Source: Rheinheimera soli
Lineage (GTDB): Bacteria > Pseudomonadota > Gammaproteobacteria > Enterobacterales > Alteromonadaceae
Direction: 5' to 3'
Assembly: GCF_021290985.1 (NCBI RefSeq)
Contig: NZ_JAJOYU010000005.1
Location: forward strand, 109,359-173,358
Length of the DNA stretch: 64,000 bases
Below are positions 55,952-64,000 of this stretch, one piece after another (within the stretch, counting starts at the first letter, position 1; each line of letters begins with the position of its first letter). The position numbers and the translations under genes are program-made. The notes under the pieces were generated by a model. The model did not search any database, had not been told where the DNA came from, and worked only from the letters and a program-made list of their open reading frames with translations.

Positions 55952-56851
55952 ATGGACAGAATTCAGCAGATGCAAATTTTCCAGCGGGTGGCAGAACTGG
56001 GGAGTTTTATCCGCACCGCTGAACAGTTGGGTTTACCCAAAACTTCAGTCTCAGAAGCAGTGCAGCAGCTGGAAACTCAACTGAATGTGCGGCTGTTGAA
56101 CCGCACCACCAGAAGAGTAGAGCTCACACAGGACGGCATGAGTTATTACCAGCGTTGTGTTGAGTTTCTGGCCGATTTTGATGATCTGCAGCAGTTATTT
56201 CAGCAACAACCTGAACAGCTCAAAGGTGTATTACGCATTGATATGCCAACAAACCTTGCTAAAGAAGCCGTGATCCCAGCCCTGCCAGAGTTTTTAGCCC
56301 AGCATCCGCAGTTACATATTCAATTGAGCAGCACGGACAGGCGGGTGGATTTAATAGCTGAAGGGTTTGATGCTGTGATCCGCATTGGGCAACTGACCAG
56401 CAGTAGCCTGATCGCCAGGCCTTTGGCGTTACTGGCTCAGGTGAATTGTGTCAGCCCTGCCTATTTGGAAAAGTTTGGTTTACCTGAAACTCTGGACGAT
56501 TTAAACAGTCACAACTTAGTGTTTTATAGTCAGCAACTGGCGGGCAAGCCTGATGGCTTTGAATATATTCAGGATGGAAAAACCAGGTTTTGGCCTATGT
56601 CAGGTGCCATCACTGTCAATAATGCTGAGGCTTACACAGCGGCTTGTCTGGCGGGTTTAGGCATTGTTCAGTTGCCAGAGGTGGCAGTACGCCATTTGAT
56701 AATGCAAGGCAAGCTGGTGAAGGTGTTACCACAGTATCAGCCCGCTGCTATGCCAATTTCTGTGTTGTATGCACACCGTCGGCAATTGAGCCGCAGGCTA
56801 AAAGTTTTTATTGACTGGTTGCAAGGACTCATCAATTCGGGCTACAACTAA
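55952..56851 (+). CDS. LysR-family transcriptional regulator
   Basis: 299 residues. N-terminal winged helix-turn-helix (MQIFQRVAELGSFIRTAEQLGLPKTSVSEAVQQLE) and the LysR substrate-binding domain (GVLRIDMPTNLAKEAVIPALP, FDAVIRIGQLTSSSLIARPLA). The sequence resembles the large group of LysR proteins paired with SDR or quinone oxidoreductases. AGGAG lies 5 nt before the ATG. Probably controls the divergent SDR gene. Confidence 0.93.
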   Translation: MDRIQQMQIFQRVAELGSFIRTAEQLGLPKTSVSEAVQQLETQLNVRLLNRTTRRVELTQDGMSYYQRCVEFLADFDDLQQLFQQQPEQLKGVLRIDMPTNLAKEAVIPALPEFLAQHPQLHIQLSSTDRRVDLIAEGFDAVIRIGQLTSSSLIARPLALLAQVNCVSPAYLEKFGLPETLDDLNSHNLVFYSQQLAGKPDGFEYIQDGKTRFWPMSGAITVNNAEAYTAACLAGLGIVQLPEVAVRHLIMQGKLVKVLPQYQPAAMPISVLYAHRRQLSRRLKVFIDWLQGLINSGYN

Positions 56852-56931
56852 AGAGTGCTAACACACTAAACAAAAGGTGTTAGTCTGCTTTTCCAGCACC
56901 GATCTTAACTAACCATAACTAAGGAGCTTCA

Positions 56932-57480
56932 ATGCGTTATTTGTGCATCAGTCTGTTGTTGTGGTTCAGCACTTTCGCTTTTGCTGCTATCCCTGTGCCT
57001 GATCAATTTATTGTGGATGGTGTGCCGCATGAAGTGGACAGCAGCCCCTTGGATAAGCTGCATCAGTCCGATGAAGTCCGGCTGAAACTGCAAAATCAGC
57101 TGGCCTGTGCCGCCGATCAGCGTGGTTATAAAGGGGTTTGGGAATTAAAAGGCCAGCAGTTGTTTTTAAATAGGTTGTTGCAAAATGACTGCAAAAACAC
57201 TGCATCTGCCAGCATAGATCCGCAGTTACTATTCAGCGAAAAACAGTACCCGCTGAAAGCGAACTGGTTTACCGGTGCTATCAAAGTGCCGTTAACCGAC
57301 AAAGACTATAAACATTGCCTGACCGACGAAGGCTCAGACGAAACCATAGGTTATGCCTATTTGGCGATGGTGTATGAGTTTATTGCGGGTGAACTGGTAA
57401 AACAGTCGGAGCAGATTGTCACTGAAAACTGGCAAAGACCTCGCAGCAACTGCGCCAACGTGCCAACAGCCAGGGTTTAA
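56932..57480 (+). CDS. Secreted protein of unknown function
   Basis: Not recognised. 182 residues with signal peptide (MRYLCISLLLWFSTFAFA). The mature part has four cysteines (LACAADQRG, NDCKNTA, KHCLTDEG, RSNCANVP), which may form two disulfides, and a motif YKGVWELKGQQLFLNRLL. ATG follows AAGGAG 6 nt upstream. A short inverted repeat CTAACAC/GTGTTAG (56858-56864/56877-56883) lies between it and the LysR gene and may terminate the latter. Probably periplasmic; no functional prediction is made. Confidence 0.72.
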   Translation: MRYLCISLLLWFSTFAFAAIPVPDQFIVDGVPHEVDSSPLDKLHQSDEVRLKLQNQLACAADQRGYKGVWELKGQQLFLNRLLQNDCKNTASASIDPQLLFSEKQYPLKANWFTGAIKVPLTDKDYKHCLTDEGSDETIGYAYLAMVYEFIAGELVKQSEQIVTENWQRPRSNCANVPTARV

Positions 57481-57494
57481 ATCAACGACTCTAT

Positions 57495-57520
57495 CGGGCG
57501 GGGGGTTATCCCCACCCGTT
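57495..57520 (+). repeat. REP-like GC-rich palindrome, copy 4
   Basis: CGGGCGGGG, short loop, CCCCACCCG between the convergent ends of the secreted unknown and the DUF1289 gene. It belongs to the same family as the elements at 8.8 and 58.3 kb and may act as a terminator in both directions. Confidence 0.5.
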
Positions 57521-57538
57521 CAGAATTCCAATCCAATG

Positions 57539-57832
57539 TCAGAGTTCTAAGTCCCAGATTATCGGAATACTGTCATCAACAGCTGGGGTTTCGCCCAAAT
57601 CCAGCTTTTGCTGAGCAGCTTTTTCAGCAGCAAGTTGAGCCAGTTTGGCATCACGGCGGGCTCTGCGTTGTTCCAGTAATTTCAGAATATGTGAGCGTTC
57701 AGCCACAGGTTTATTGTGCCAATTAAAGCGTTCGTCACGCGAACGCAAGCAGCCGAGGCAATAACCTCTACTGTTGTTTTCGCAAATCCCAATACAAGGA
57801 TTGGGTAAGTCAAACAGCTCTAATTGATCCAT
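57539..57832 (-). CDS. DUF1289 protein
   Basis: 97 residues from ATG 57832; a TTG three codons earlier is also possible. N-terminal Cys cluster NPCIGICENNSRGYCLGCLR (C-x3-C-x8-C-x2-C), typical of DUF1289 (E. coli YdhL), probably binding zinc or an iron-sulfur cluster, followed by a basic helix (LLEQRRARRDAKL). Function unknown. Faces the ilv leader region on its upstream side. Confidence 0.87.
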   Translation of the reverse strand: MDQLELFDLPNPCIGICENNSRGYCLGCLRSRDERFNWHNKPVAERSHILKLLEQRRARRDAKLAQLAAEKAAQQKLDLGETPAVDDSIPIIWDLEL

Positions 57833-57940
57833 CACACTCAATGAATAACAGCACTATGAAATAGGATTCTGGCTTATTCTGCCTAAAAATGCAGCTTTTG
57901 TAATTTTTTTACAAAAATCAGTCAAAAGCAAAAATATCTG

Positions 57941-57975
57941 TTGACTTAAGATGGTTAGACGGCTATTTCTATAGG
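57941..57975 (+). promoter_or_regulatory. Possible promoter of the ilv operon
   Basis: TTGACT (57941-57946) is a good -35 box; TATTTC (57964-57969, 17-nt spacing) or TATAGG (57970-57975) could be the -10. Transcription would start about 70 nt before ilvL. The weak -10 makes this tentative. The spacer holds TTAGACGGCTA, a motif shared with the cysJ upstream region. Confidence 0.4.
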
Positions 57976-58047
57976 CATAAATTTTCGGCACCTAACGTAA
58001 AAACACCGCCGAAGTAAAATACTTAACCAAAGAGTTAAAATTAAAAA

Positions 58048-58134
58048 ATGCGTTTAGCTTCTATTCTGAACATTATTGTGGTCCTCGTAATCGTGGTGAT
58101 TAGTCACTGCGGGGGCTCGCGTTTGGAATTTTAA
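58048..58134 (+). CDS. ilvL: ilv operon leader peptide
   Basis: 28-residue open frame: ten consecutive codons (9-18) for Ile, Val or Leu (IIVVLVIVVI), preceded by further Leu and Ile codons, then SHCGGSRLEF and stop. This is the hallmark of an ilvGMEDA-type attenuator peptide: shortage of charged branched-chain tRNAs stalls the ribosome in the run. The start ATG is preceded by an A-rich stretch with AGAG 8-14 nt upstream. A terminator and a competing antiterminator follow directly. Confidence 0.92.
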   Translation: MRLASILNIIVVLVIVVISHCGGSRLEF

Positions 58135-58193
58135 GCAGCAAAAAAATTCTCAACAAAACCCCCGCACCGAAAGGTCCGGGGGTTTTGTGTTTT
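58108..58193 (+). terminator. ilv attenuator: terminator and antiterminator
   Basis: Terminator: left arm 58153-58168 pairs with 58173-58188 around a GAAA loop, with a single C-C mismatch, then a T-rich tail (58190-58193). Antiterminator: TGCGGGGG (58108-58115), inside the leader gene after the Ile/Val run, is perfectly complementary to CCCCCGCA (58159-58166) in the left arm. A ribosome stalled at codons 9-18 leaves 58108-58115 free to pair and breaks the terminator; a ribosome reaching the stop at 58132 covers it, so transcription ends. Confidence 0.9.
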
Positions 58194-58300
58194 AAGGTCC
58201 CCGGAAATTTCGAAAAAGGTTTTGTTGTACTGACAACAACACGATAAATGCCCAAAGCAACTGACATTGCAGGGCGAATGAAAACGAAAACTGTAGGGGC

Positions 58301-58386
58301 GGGGCTTGTCCCCGCCCGTCCGGCAGGTAAGTCGGAGCCGGATGGGGTTTATCCCCGCCCGTCCAGCAACCGAGCCGGAGCCGGAT
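58301..58386 (+). repeat. Two tandem 43-bp GC-rich units (REP-like, copy 5)
   Basis: Units at 58301-58343 and 58344-58386 share GGGG, TCCCCGCCCGTCC, GCA and CGGAGCCGGAT and differ at about ten positions. The first is preceded by GTAGGGGC, matching the element at 8811-8836. ATGAAAAC (58278-58285) and GTTTTCAT (58388-58395) flank the pair as an inverted repeat. It lies between the ilv attenuator and ilvG, in the transcribed leader. Confidence 0.7.
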
Positions 58387-58446
58387 AGTTTTCATCAGTC
58401 AAAGCAATGTCGGTAACCTAGGGTGCAATGAAATAAGGACGGGAAG

Positions 58447-60105
58447 ATGAAAGGCGCAGAACTGGTAATCAAGCTGCTAGAGCAAAAGGGAGTCGAACAT
58501 ATCTTCGGCTATCCCGGCGGAGCTATTATGCCAATCTACGACGCGCTGTATCAGAGCAAAGTCAAACACTACCTGTGCCGTCATGAACAGGGTGGGGCTT
58601 TTTCTGCCATAGGTTATGCCCGCAGTTCAGGCAAAGTTGGCGTTTGTATGGCCACTTCTGGCCCAGGCGCTACTAACCTGATCACCTCCTTAGCCGACGC
58701 TTTATTAGATTCAGTGCCTTTAGTGGCCATCACAGGTCAGGTATCACAAGCTGTGATGGGCACAGATGCTTTTCAGGAAGTAGACGTTTTAGGTTTAAGC
58801 CTGGCAGTGACCAAACACAGCTTTATGGTGACAGACGTAACCGAACTGGAACACACCTTAAACGAAGCTTTTGAACTGGCAATGTCAGGCCGTCCAGGCC
58901 CGGTGTTGGTCGATATTCCTAAAGATATCCAACTGGCCGAAGTGCAGTTTAAACCACGTTTAGTTGAAGATGCCGCTAGCGCCCAGCAAGAGTTTTTACC
59001 AACTGCGGCTTTAGAGCAGGCTCGCTTATTAATCCAAAACGCCAAAAGACCTATCGCCTACATTGGCGGTGGTGTGCATATGGCCGATGCAGTAGCGCAG
59101 TTGCAAGACTTTTTAGCCCAAAGCCCTATGCCTTCGGTCACCACTTTAAAAGCCATGGGTACAGTGCCGCCTTCTAATGCCTATTACCTGGGTATGTTAG
59201 GTATGCACGGCACTCAGGCTGCCAATCATGCGGTGCAGCAATGCGATTTATTGATCTGTTTAGGCGCTCGTTTTGATGACCGCGTCACAGGCAAGCTGGC
59301 GGCTTTTGCGCCGGACGCCAAGGTTATTCATATAGATATAGACCCGGCCGAGCTGCACAAATTACGCCGCGCTGAGTGCGCCATGCTAGGTGATTTACGC
59401 GAGTTACTGCCTGCGATGTCAGTACCCACTCACTGCGAAGACTGGTTAAAACATTGTTTGGCGATGAAACAACAACACGGCTGGCGTTATGACCATCCGG
59501 GTGAGCGTATCTTCGCGCCTTTAATGCTGAAACAGTTAAGCGAACGTATGCCAGACAACGCCGTAGTGTGCTGCGACGTAGGCCAACATCAAATGTGGGT
59601 GGCGCAGCATATGAGCTTCAGCCATCCACGTAATCACTTAAGCAGTGGCGGTTTAGGCACTATGGGTTTTGGTTTACCTGCCGCCATAGGTGCGCAGTTG
59701 GCCAGGCCAAAAGATACAGTAGTCACCGTCAGCGGCGACGGCTCTTTTATGATGAATGTGCAGGAACTGGGCACCATCAAACGATTCCGTCTGCCGGTGA
59801 AGATTGTGATTGTCGATAACCAGCGTTTAGGCATGGTGAAACAATGGCAGGAGCTGTTTTTTAACGAACGTTACAGCGAAACCGATTTATCTGACAACCC
59901 GGATTTTGTTTCTTTAGCTGCTGCTTTTGCCATACCAGGCCACAGCATCAGCCGCAAAGACGAAGTATTACCAGCGCTGGAAGCCATGTTTACCTGGCCA
60001 GGCCCTTACTTATTGCACGTTCGAATAGATGAAACAGACAACGTCTGGCCATTAGTACCGCCAGGATCAGCCAATCAGGATATGTTAACGGAGAAAGCAC
60101 AATGA
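58447..60105 (+). CDS. ilvG: Acetolactate synthase II large subunit
   Basis: ThDP-dependent enzyme for the first shared step of isoleucine, valine and leucine synthesis. 552 residues (E. coli IlvG 548). Catalytic Glu47 in [12 protein letters not shown]/quinone-like middle domain, and ThDP motif [24 protein letters not shown]... with [13 protein letters not shown]. It is complete, unlike the frameshifted ilvG of E. coli K-12. GGACGGGAAG precedes the ATG. Overlaps ilvM by 4 bp. Confidence 0.96.
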   Translation: MKGAELVIKLLEQKGVEHIFGYPGGAIMPIYDALYQSKVKHYLCRHEQGGAFSAIGYARSSGKVGVCMATSGPGATNLITSLADALLDSVPLVAITGQVSQAVMGTDAFQEVDVLGLSLAVTKHSFMVTDVTELEHTLNEAFELAMSGRPGPVLVDIPKDIQLAEVQFKPRLVEDAASAQQEFLPTAALEQARLLIQNAKRPIAYIGGGVHMADAVAQLQDFLAQSPMPSVTTLKAMGTVPPSNAYYLGMLGMHGTQAANHAVQQCDLLICLGARFDDRVTGKLAAFAPDAKVIHIDIDPAELHKLRRAECAMLGDLRELLPAMSVPTHCEDWLKHCLAMKQQHGWRYDHPGERIFAPLMLKQLSERMPDNAVVCCDVGQHQMWVAQHMSFSHPRNHLSSGGLGTMGFGLPAAIGAQLARPKDTVVTVSGDGSFMMNVQELGTIKRFRLPVKIVIVDNQRLGMVKQWQELFFNERYSETDLSDNPDFVSLAAAFAIPGHSISRKDEVLPALEAMFTWPGPYLLHVRIDETDNVWPLVPPGSANQDMLTEKAQ

Positions 60106-60371
60106 ACCATGTATTAACCATCCAGACTAAAAACCAACCTGTGGTATTAGAGCGGTTATTGCAGGTCACCCGTTACCGTGGCTTTGAAGTGGCCGGTATG
60201 GAAATGAAACCAATGGCCGATTTCAGCGGCTTGCTGGTGACTTTGTCTATCGTCAGCGACAAACCTATCAGCCTGCTGACCAATCAGTTAAACAAGTTAT
60301 ACGATATCGAATATCTGGATTGTGTTGAGTCTGAACTAACACAAGCCGAAGCAGGATCAATGCGGGCTTAA
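60102..60371 (+). CDS. ilvM: Acetolactate synthase II small subunit
   Basis: 89 residues (E. coli 87): a single ACT domain beginning [20 protein letters not shown], with [15 protein letters not shown] and [16 protein letters not shown]. Short ACT subunits of this type pair with IlvG and give a valine-insensitive enzyme in E. coli. Start ATG overlaps the ilvG stop (ATGA), so translation is coupled. Confidence 0.95.
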   Translation: MNHVLTIQTKNQPVVLERLLQVTRYRGFEVAGMEMKPMADFSGLLVTLSIVSDKPISLLTNQLNKLYDIEYLDCVESELTQAEAGSMRA

Positions 60372-60486
60372 GCCGCTAAACTTAAGAAAAATTAATAGGG
60401 CTCGGTGTTGAACGGAGCCAAAATCAAACAAACTATATGCACCCCAAAGTACGCAGGGGAACACACTAAATTGGAGTAATAAAGAG

Positions 60487-62340
60487 ATGCCGAAGCTTAG
60501 ATCCGCCACTACCACCGAAGGCCGCAATATGGCGGGAGCCCGTGCTTTATGGCGTGCCACAGGGGTAAAAGATACCGACTTTGGTAAACCTATTATTGCC
60601 GTTGTGAACTCCTTCACTCAGTTTGTGCCTGGCCATGTGCATTTACGCGATTTAGGCAAATTGGTGGCTGAAGCTATTGAAGAAGCAGGTGGTATCGCCA
60701 AAGAATTCAACACCATCGCCATAGACGACGGCATCGCCATGGGCCACGGCGGTATGTTGTACAGCCTGCCGTCACGCGAAATCATCGCCGATTCAGTGGA
60801 ATATATGGTTAACGGCCACTGCGCCGACGCTATGGTTTGTATTTCCAATTGCGACAAAATCACCCCGGGCATGTTAATGGCCGCTTTGCGCCTGAATATC
60901 CCGGCCATTTTTGTCTCGGGTGGCCCTATGGAAGCAGGCAAAACCAAACTGTCGGACCAAATTATCAAGCTGGATTTAGTTGACGCTATGGTCTCCGCCG
61001 CTAACCCAAATGTCAGCGATGAAGACAGCGAAAAAATTGAAAAAAGCGCCTGCCCAACCTGTGGCTCTTGCTCTGGTATGTTTACTGCTAACTCGATGAA
61101 CTGTTTAGTCGAAGCCTTGGGTTTAGGCCAACCGGGCAATGGCTCTATGCTGGCGACCCATAGCGACCGTAAAGCGCTGTTTATCAGTGCCGGTGCGCGC
61201 ATTATGGACTTATGCAACCGCTGGTATAAACAAGATGACGCCAGCGCTTTGCCCCGTAATATCGCCAATAAAACCGCCTTTGAAAACGCTATGATGCTGG
61301 ATATCGCCATGGGCGGTTCTACCAACACAGTGCTGCATTTATTGGCCGCTGCTATTGAAGCCGAAGTCGATTTTGGCATGAGCGATATCGACCGTTTATC
61401 ACGTATGGTGCCGCATTTATCCAAAGTGGCACCGAGTACGCAAAAATACCATATGGAAGACGTACACCGCGCCGGTGGTGTAATCGCCATTTTAGGCGAA
61501 TTGCTGCGCGCAGGTTTACTCAACCCAGACACACCTCATGTGGCAGGTAGCTCTTTAGGTGATGTGATCAACCGCTTTGATATCACCTTAACCAAAGATC
61601 AGCAGGTGTTGGATTTCTTCCGCGCTGGTCCTGCAGGTATCCGTACCACTAAAGCTTTTTCGCAGAGTTGCCGTTACCCAACGCTGGACGACGACCGCGC
61701 TGAAGGTTGTATCCGCAGCAAAGAAAACGCCTATTCACAAGACGGCGGTTTGGCTGTGCTGTACGGCAACATAGCGCCAAACGGCTGTATTGTGAAAACC
61801 GCTGGTGTGGAAAAAGAAAACCTGGTGTTTAACGGCCGCGCCCGTATTTTTGAAAGCCAGGACAGTTCAGTAGAAGCCATTCTGGCAGGTAAAATTGTCG
61901 CAGGCGATGTGGTAATCATCCGCTACGAAGGGCCAAAAGGTGGCCCTGGTATGCAGGAAATGTTGTATCCAACCAGCTACTTAAAATCGATGGGCTTAGG
62001 TAAAGCCTGCGCCTTAATCACGGATGGCCGTTTCTCTGGTGGTACTTCGGGTTTATCCATAGGCCATGTATCGCCTGAAGCCGCCAGCGGCGGCGCTATT
62101 GGCCTGGTTGAAGAAGGCGACGCCATTGCCATTGATATTCCAAACCGCAGCATCGCTATTGGGGTTAGCGATGCAGTATTAGCAGAGCGCCGTGCTGCTA
62201 TGGAAGCCAAAGGCAAACTGGCCTGGAAACCTGTGGATCGCGTGCGCTCCGTCAGCCCGGCGTTAAAAGCTTATGCCATGCTGGCAAGCTCGGCTGATAA
62301 AGGTGCGGTGCGTGATCTGAGTAAATTGGAAGACCTATGA
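60487..62340 (+). CDS. ilvD: Dihydroxy-acid dehydratase
   Basis: Third enzyme of branched-chain amino acid synthesis, iron-sulfur dehydratase. 617 residues (E. coli 616). Cluster cysteines: C122 in [10 protein letters not shown] and the [18 protein letters not shown] block; [18 protein letters not shown] sequence ([10 protein letters not shown]) and the C-terminal [21 protein letters not shown] are typical. GGAG lies 7 nt before the ATG. The 115 bp after ilvM, where E. coli has ilvE, hold no gene. The last 4 bp overlap ilvA. Confidence 0.97.
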   Translation: MPKLRSATTTEGRNMAGARALWRATGVKDTDFGKPIIAVVNSFTQFVPGHVHLRDLGKLVAEAIEEAGGIAKEFNTIAIDDGIAMGHGGMLYSLPSREIIADSVEYMVNGHCADAMVCISNCDKITPGMLMAALRLNIPAIFVSGGPMEAGKTKLSDQIIKLDLVDAMVSAANPNVSDEDSEKIEKSACPTCGSCSGMFTANSMNCLVEALGLGQPGNGSMLATHSDRKALFISAGARIMDLCNRWYKQDDASALPRNIANKTAFENAMMLDIAMGGSTNTVLHLLAAAIEAEVDFGMSDIDRLSRMVPHLSKVAPSTQKYHMEDVHRAGGVIAILGELLRAGLLNPDTPHVAGSSLGDVINRFDITLTKDQQVLDFFRAGPAGIRTTKAFSQSCRYPTLDDDRAEGCIRSKENAYSQDGGLAVLYGNIAPNGCIVKTAGVEKENLVFNGRARIFESQDSSVEAILAGKIVAGDVVIIRYEGPKGGPGMQEMLYPTSYLKSMGLGKACALITDGRFSGGTSGLSIGHVSPEAASGGAIGLVEEGDAIAIDIPNRSIAIGVSDAVLAERRAAMEAKGKLAWKPVDRVRSVSPALKAYAMLASSADKGAVRDLSKLEDL

Positions 62341-63989
62341 ATGCCGTGAATAAAGAGCTGAGTGCTGTGCAAAACTCTGTAAAAGACGCTGTGAAAGACG
62401 CGGTAAAACAGCAAGGCAAAACTGCAGCTGACTGGCAGCGCCCTGCGCCTAACCCAGCTTTAATGCAGCAGTATTTACGGGAAATTTTATTGTCGCCTGT
62501 GTATCAGGCGGCGATAGAAACCCCGCTGCAGGCTATGCCAAAACTCAGCCAGCGTATTGGTCAGCATGTGCTGTTAAAACGTGAAGATATGCAGCCTGTG
62601 TATTCTTTTAAGCTGCGTGGTGCTTTTCATAAATTACATAAAGTGCGTGAACAAAACCCAGGTGGAAACGTGGTTTGCGCTTCGGCAGGCAATCATGCGC
62701 AAGGCGTGGCTTTATCCGCCAGCAAACTGGGCCTGAATGCCACTATTGTGATGCCTATCACCACGCCGGAAATTAAAGTAGCAGCAGTCAAAGCCCTTGG
62801 CGGCAAAGTGCTGCTGCACGGCACCGCCTTTGACGAAGCCAATAAGTTTGCCATTGAGTTATCCCAAACTCAGGGCGCCACTTATATTCCACCTTTTGAC
62901 GATGCCGACGTAATAGCAGGCCAGGGCACTGTGGCTAAAGAGCTATTAAGCCAACATAACAAACTGGACGCAGTATTTATTCCGGTCGGCGGCGGTGGCT
63001 TATTGGCAGGTATGGCGGTGTATATCAAAGCCGTGATGCCGGGCGTGAAAGTTATAGGGGTAGAGCCAGACGACGCCGCCTGCTTAAAAGCAGCTATGGA
63101 CGCGGGCGAGCCTGTTACTTTAGATAGAGTAGGGCTATTTGCCGACGGTGTGGCAGTAAAACGCATAGGCACCGAGAACTTCAAACTGGCGCATTTATAC
63201 TGCGACGATGTGATCACAGTCTCCAGCGACGAAATTTGTGCCGCCATCAAAGACATCTTCGACGACTTACGCGCAGTTGCAGAACCTGCTGGTGCTTTGG
63301 CCTTAGCTGGCCTGAAAAAATATGCGGCTACTGCTGCCAAAGCCGAGCGCAGCGGAAATCAGCCACAGAATTTAAGTGCAGTACTCAGCGGCGCTAACCT
63401 GAACTTCGATACTTTGCGTTATGTGTCGGAGCGCTGCGAACTGGGCGAGAAAAAAGAAGCTGTATTTGCCGTCACTATTCCGGAAGAAAAAGGCAGCTTC
63501 CGCCGTTTCTGTCAAACCTTAGGCGGTCGCGCCATCACCGAATTTAACTACCGTTACGCCAGCGACAACAAAGCCCATATTTTTGTTGGTATCAAACTAC
63601 GGCACGGCGCAGAAGAACTGCAACAGGTCAATCAGGCCTTATCTGCAGCAGGCTACGACTATCAGGATTTATCCGACGACGAACTGGCCAAACTACACGT
63701 ACGCCATATGGTCGGCGGCATGCCACCGCGTTTAGTACAAGAGCAGGTCTACCAGTTCAACTTCCCGGAATACCCAGGAGCGCTAATGAACTTCCTGAAC
63801 ACCTTGGGCGAAAAATGGAATATCACTTTATTCCACTACCGCAACCACGGCGCTGCTACCGGCGATGTATTGGCTGGCTTTGAGATTGCTGATCATGAAG
63901 AGATAGCAGAGCATTTGGATACGTTGGGTTATGAATATCGGTTGGTGACCAGTAATGGAGCTTATAAGGTGTTTTTGACTGCGGATTAA
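62337..63989 (+). CDS. ilvA: Biosynthetic threonine deaminase
   Basis: PLP enzyme converting threonine to 2-oxobutanoate, first step to isoleucine. 550 residues against 514 in E. coli; the PLP Lys is K92 in YSFKLRGAF, about 30 residues later than in E. coli, owing to a charged N-terminal extension ([18 protein letters not shown]). [13 protein letters not shown] and [12 protein letters not shown] bind PLP. Two C-terminal ACT-like domains (about 375-540; [35 protein letters not shown]) mediate isoleucine inhibition, marking the biosynthetic rather than catabolic (TdcB) form. Overlaps ilvD by 4 bp; stop is 11 bp before the window end. Confidence 0.96.
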   Translation: MNAVNKELSAVQNSVKDAVKDAVKQQGKTAADWQRPAPNPALMQQYLREILLSPVYQAAIETPLQAMPKLSQRIGQHVLLKREDMQPVYSFKLRGAFHKLHKVREQNPGGNVVCASAGNHAQGVALSASKLGLNATIVMPITTPEIKVAAVKALGGKVLLHGTAFDEANKFAIELSQTQGATYIPPFDDADVIAGQGTVAKELLSQHNKLDAVFIPVGGGGLLAGMAVYIKAVMPGVKVIGVEPDDAACLKAAMDAGEPVTLDRVGLFADGVAVKRIGTENFKLAHLYCDDVITVSSDEICAAIKDIFDDLRAVAEPAGALALAGLKKYAATAAKAERSGNQPQNLSAVLSGANLNFDTLRYVSERCELGEKKEAVFAVTIPEEKGSFRRFCQTLGGRAITEFNYRYASDNKAHIFVGIKLRHGAEELQQVNQALSAAGYDYQDLSDDELAKLHVRHMVGGMPPRLVQEQVYQFNFPEYPGALMNFLNTLGEKWNITLFHYRNHGAATGDVLAGFEIADHEEIAEHLDTLGYEYRLVTSNGAYKVFLTAD

Positions 63990-64000
63990 ATCATGGATCG

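Noticed and set aside
58192..58395. 67-residue minus-strand open frame over the ilv leader repeats
   Set aside because: Translates the GC-rich tandem repeat and has no ribosome site; the region is better explained as a leader and REP-like element.
60618..61532. 304-residue open frame antisense to ilvD
   Set aside because: It lies wholly inside ilvD on the other strand, has low-complexity Ser/Ala-rich sequence typical of antisense frames in biased genes, and no ribosome site.
1..64000. CRISPR array, tRNA or rRNA genes, prophage
   Set aside because: No regularly spaced repeats, cloverleaf sequences, rRNA stretches or phage genes were recognised in any intergenic region.

Overview
The window is a chromosomal stretch of a Gram-negative gammaproteobacterium. 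Gene style (ilvGMDA with an ilvL attenuator, two-operon sulfate assimilation, UbiK, RsuA, Rep, SstT, a chromosomal TraT lipoprotein, an Oar-type TonB receptor, many Q-rich proteins) fits the Alteromonadales/Chromatiaceae group, most like Rheinheimera. The genus is an inference from gene content; no database could be searched. No tRNA, rRNA, CRISPR array or prophage was seen. One intact insertion sequence is present.

Layout. 1-4.6 kb: a soluble GAF-GAF-GGDEF protein with a dead EAL domain, convergent with rep. 4.7-9.4 kb: ubiK, a secreted amidohydrolase, two small unknown genes (one a 52-residue acidic protein with a cysteine tail whose ribosome site sits in an inverted repeat), then a secreted catalase and a secreted ankyrin protein resembling the katB-ankB pair. 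9.4-13.5 kb, minus strand: a Rid protein, a DUF2884 protein and a TPR-hybrid histidine kinase.

13.7-30.7 kb: sulfate assimilation in two operons. cysJIH makes sulfide from PAPS. cysG-cysD-cysN-SLC13 permease-cysC-cysQ takes up and activates sulfate, makes siroheme for CysI and recycles PAP. Between them lie a membrane EAL phosphodiesterase, a DUF4377 lipoprotein, a transglutaminase-like/TPR protein and sstT. The cysG operon has a promoter whose spacer is filled by two tandem MetJ-type boxes, pointing to control by methionine status.

30.9-36.3 kb: LETM1-like protein, YbhN-type membrane protein, NSS transporter, a secreted thioredoxin-NHL protein and rsuA. An IS4-family (IS10-like) element (36.3-37.7 kb) sits exactly between the stop codons of rsuA and the next convergent operon.

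37.7-49.0 kb: a carbohydrate utilisation locus: TonB receptor, GH144-type (PF10091) glucanase, GH3 beta-glucosidase lipoprotein, SSS symporter, a LacI regulator with two matching palindromic operators, and an MFS permease. The enzyme pair suggests beta-1,2-glucan (sophoro-oligosaccharide) use. A strong intrinsic terminator separates the receptor gene from the enzyme genes.

49.2-57.8 kb: TraT-like lipoprotein, a repeat-rich intergenic region, a secreted catalase-related peroxidase, a GH13 lipoprotein, a PAS histidine kinase, a divergent SDR/LysR pair, a small secreted unknown and a DUF1289 protein. 57.9-64 kb: the ilvL leader with a readable terminator/antiterminator, a tandem GC-rich repeat, then ilvG-ilvM-ilvD-ilvA, all tightly spaced and lacking ilvE. 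Short GC-rich palindromes of one family (consensus near GGGGCGGG...CCCGCCCC) recur in five intergenic or gene-end sites.
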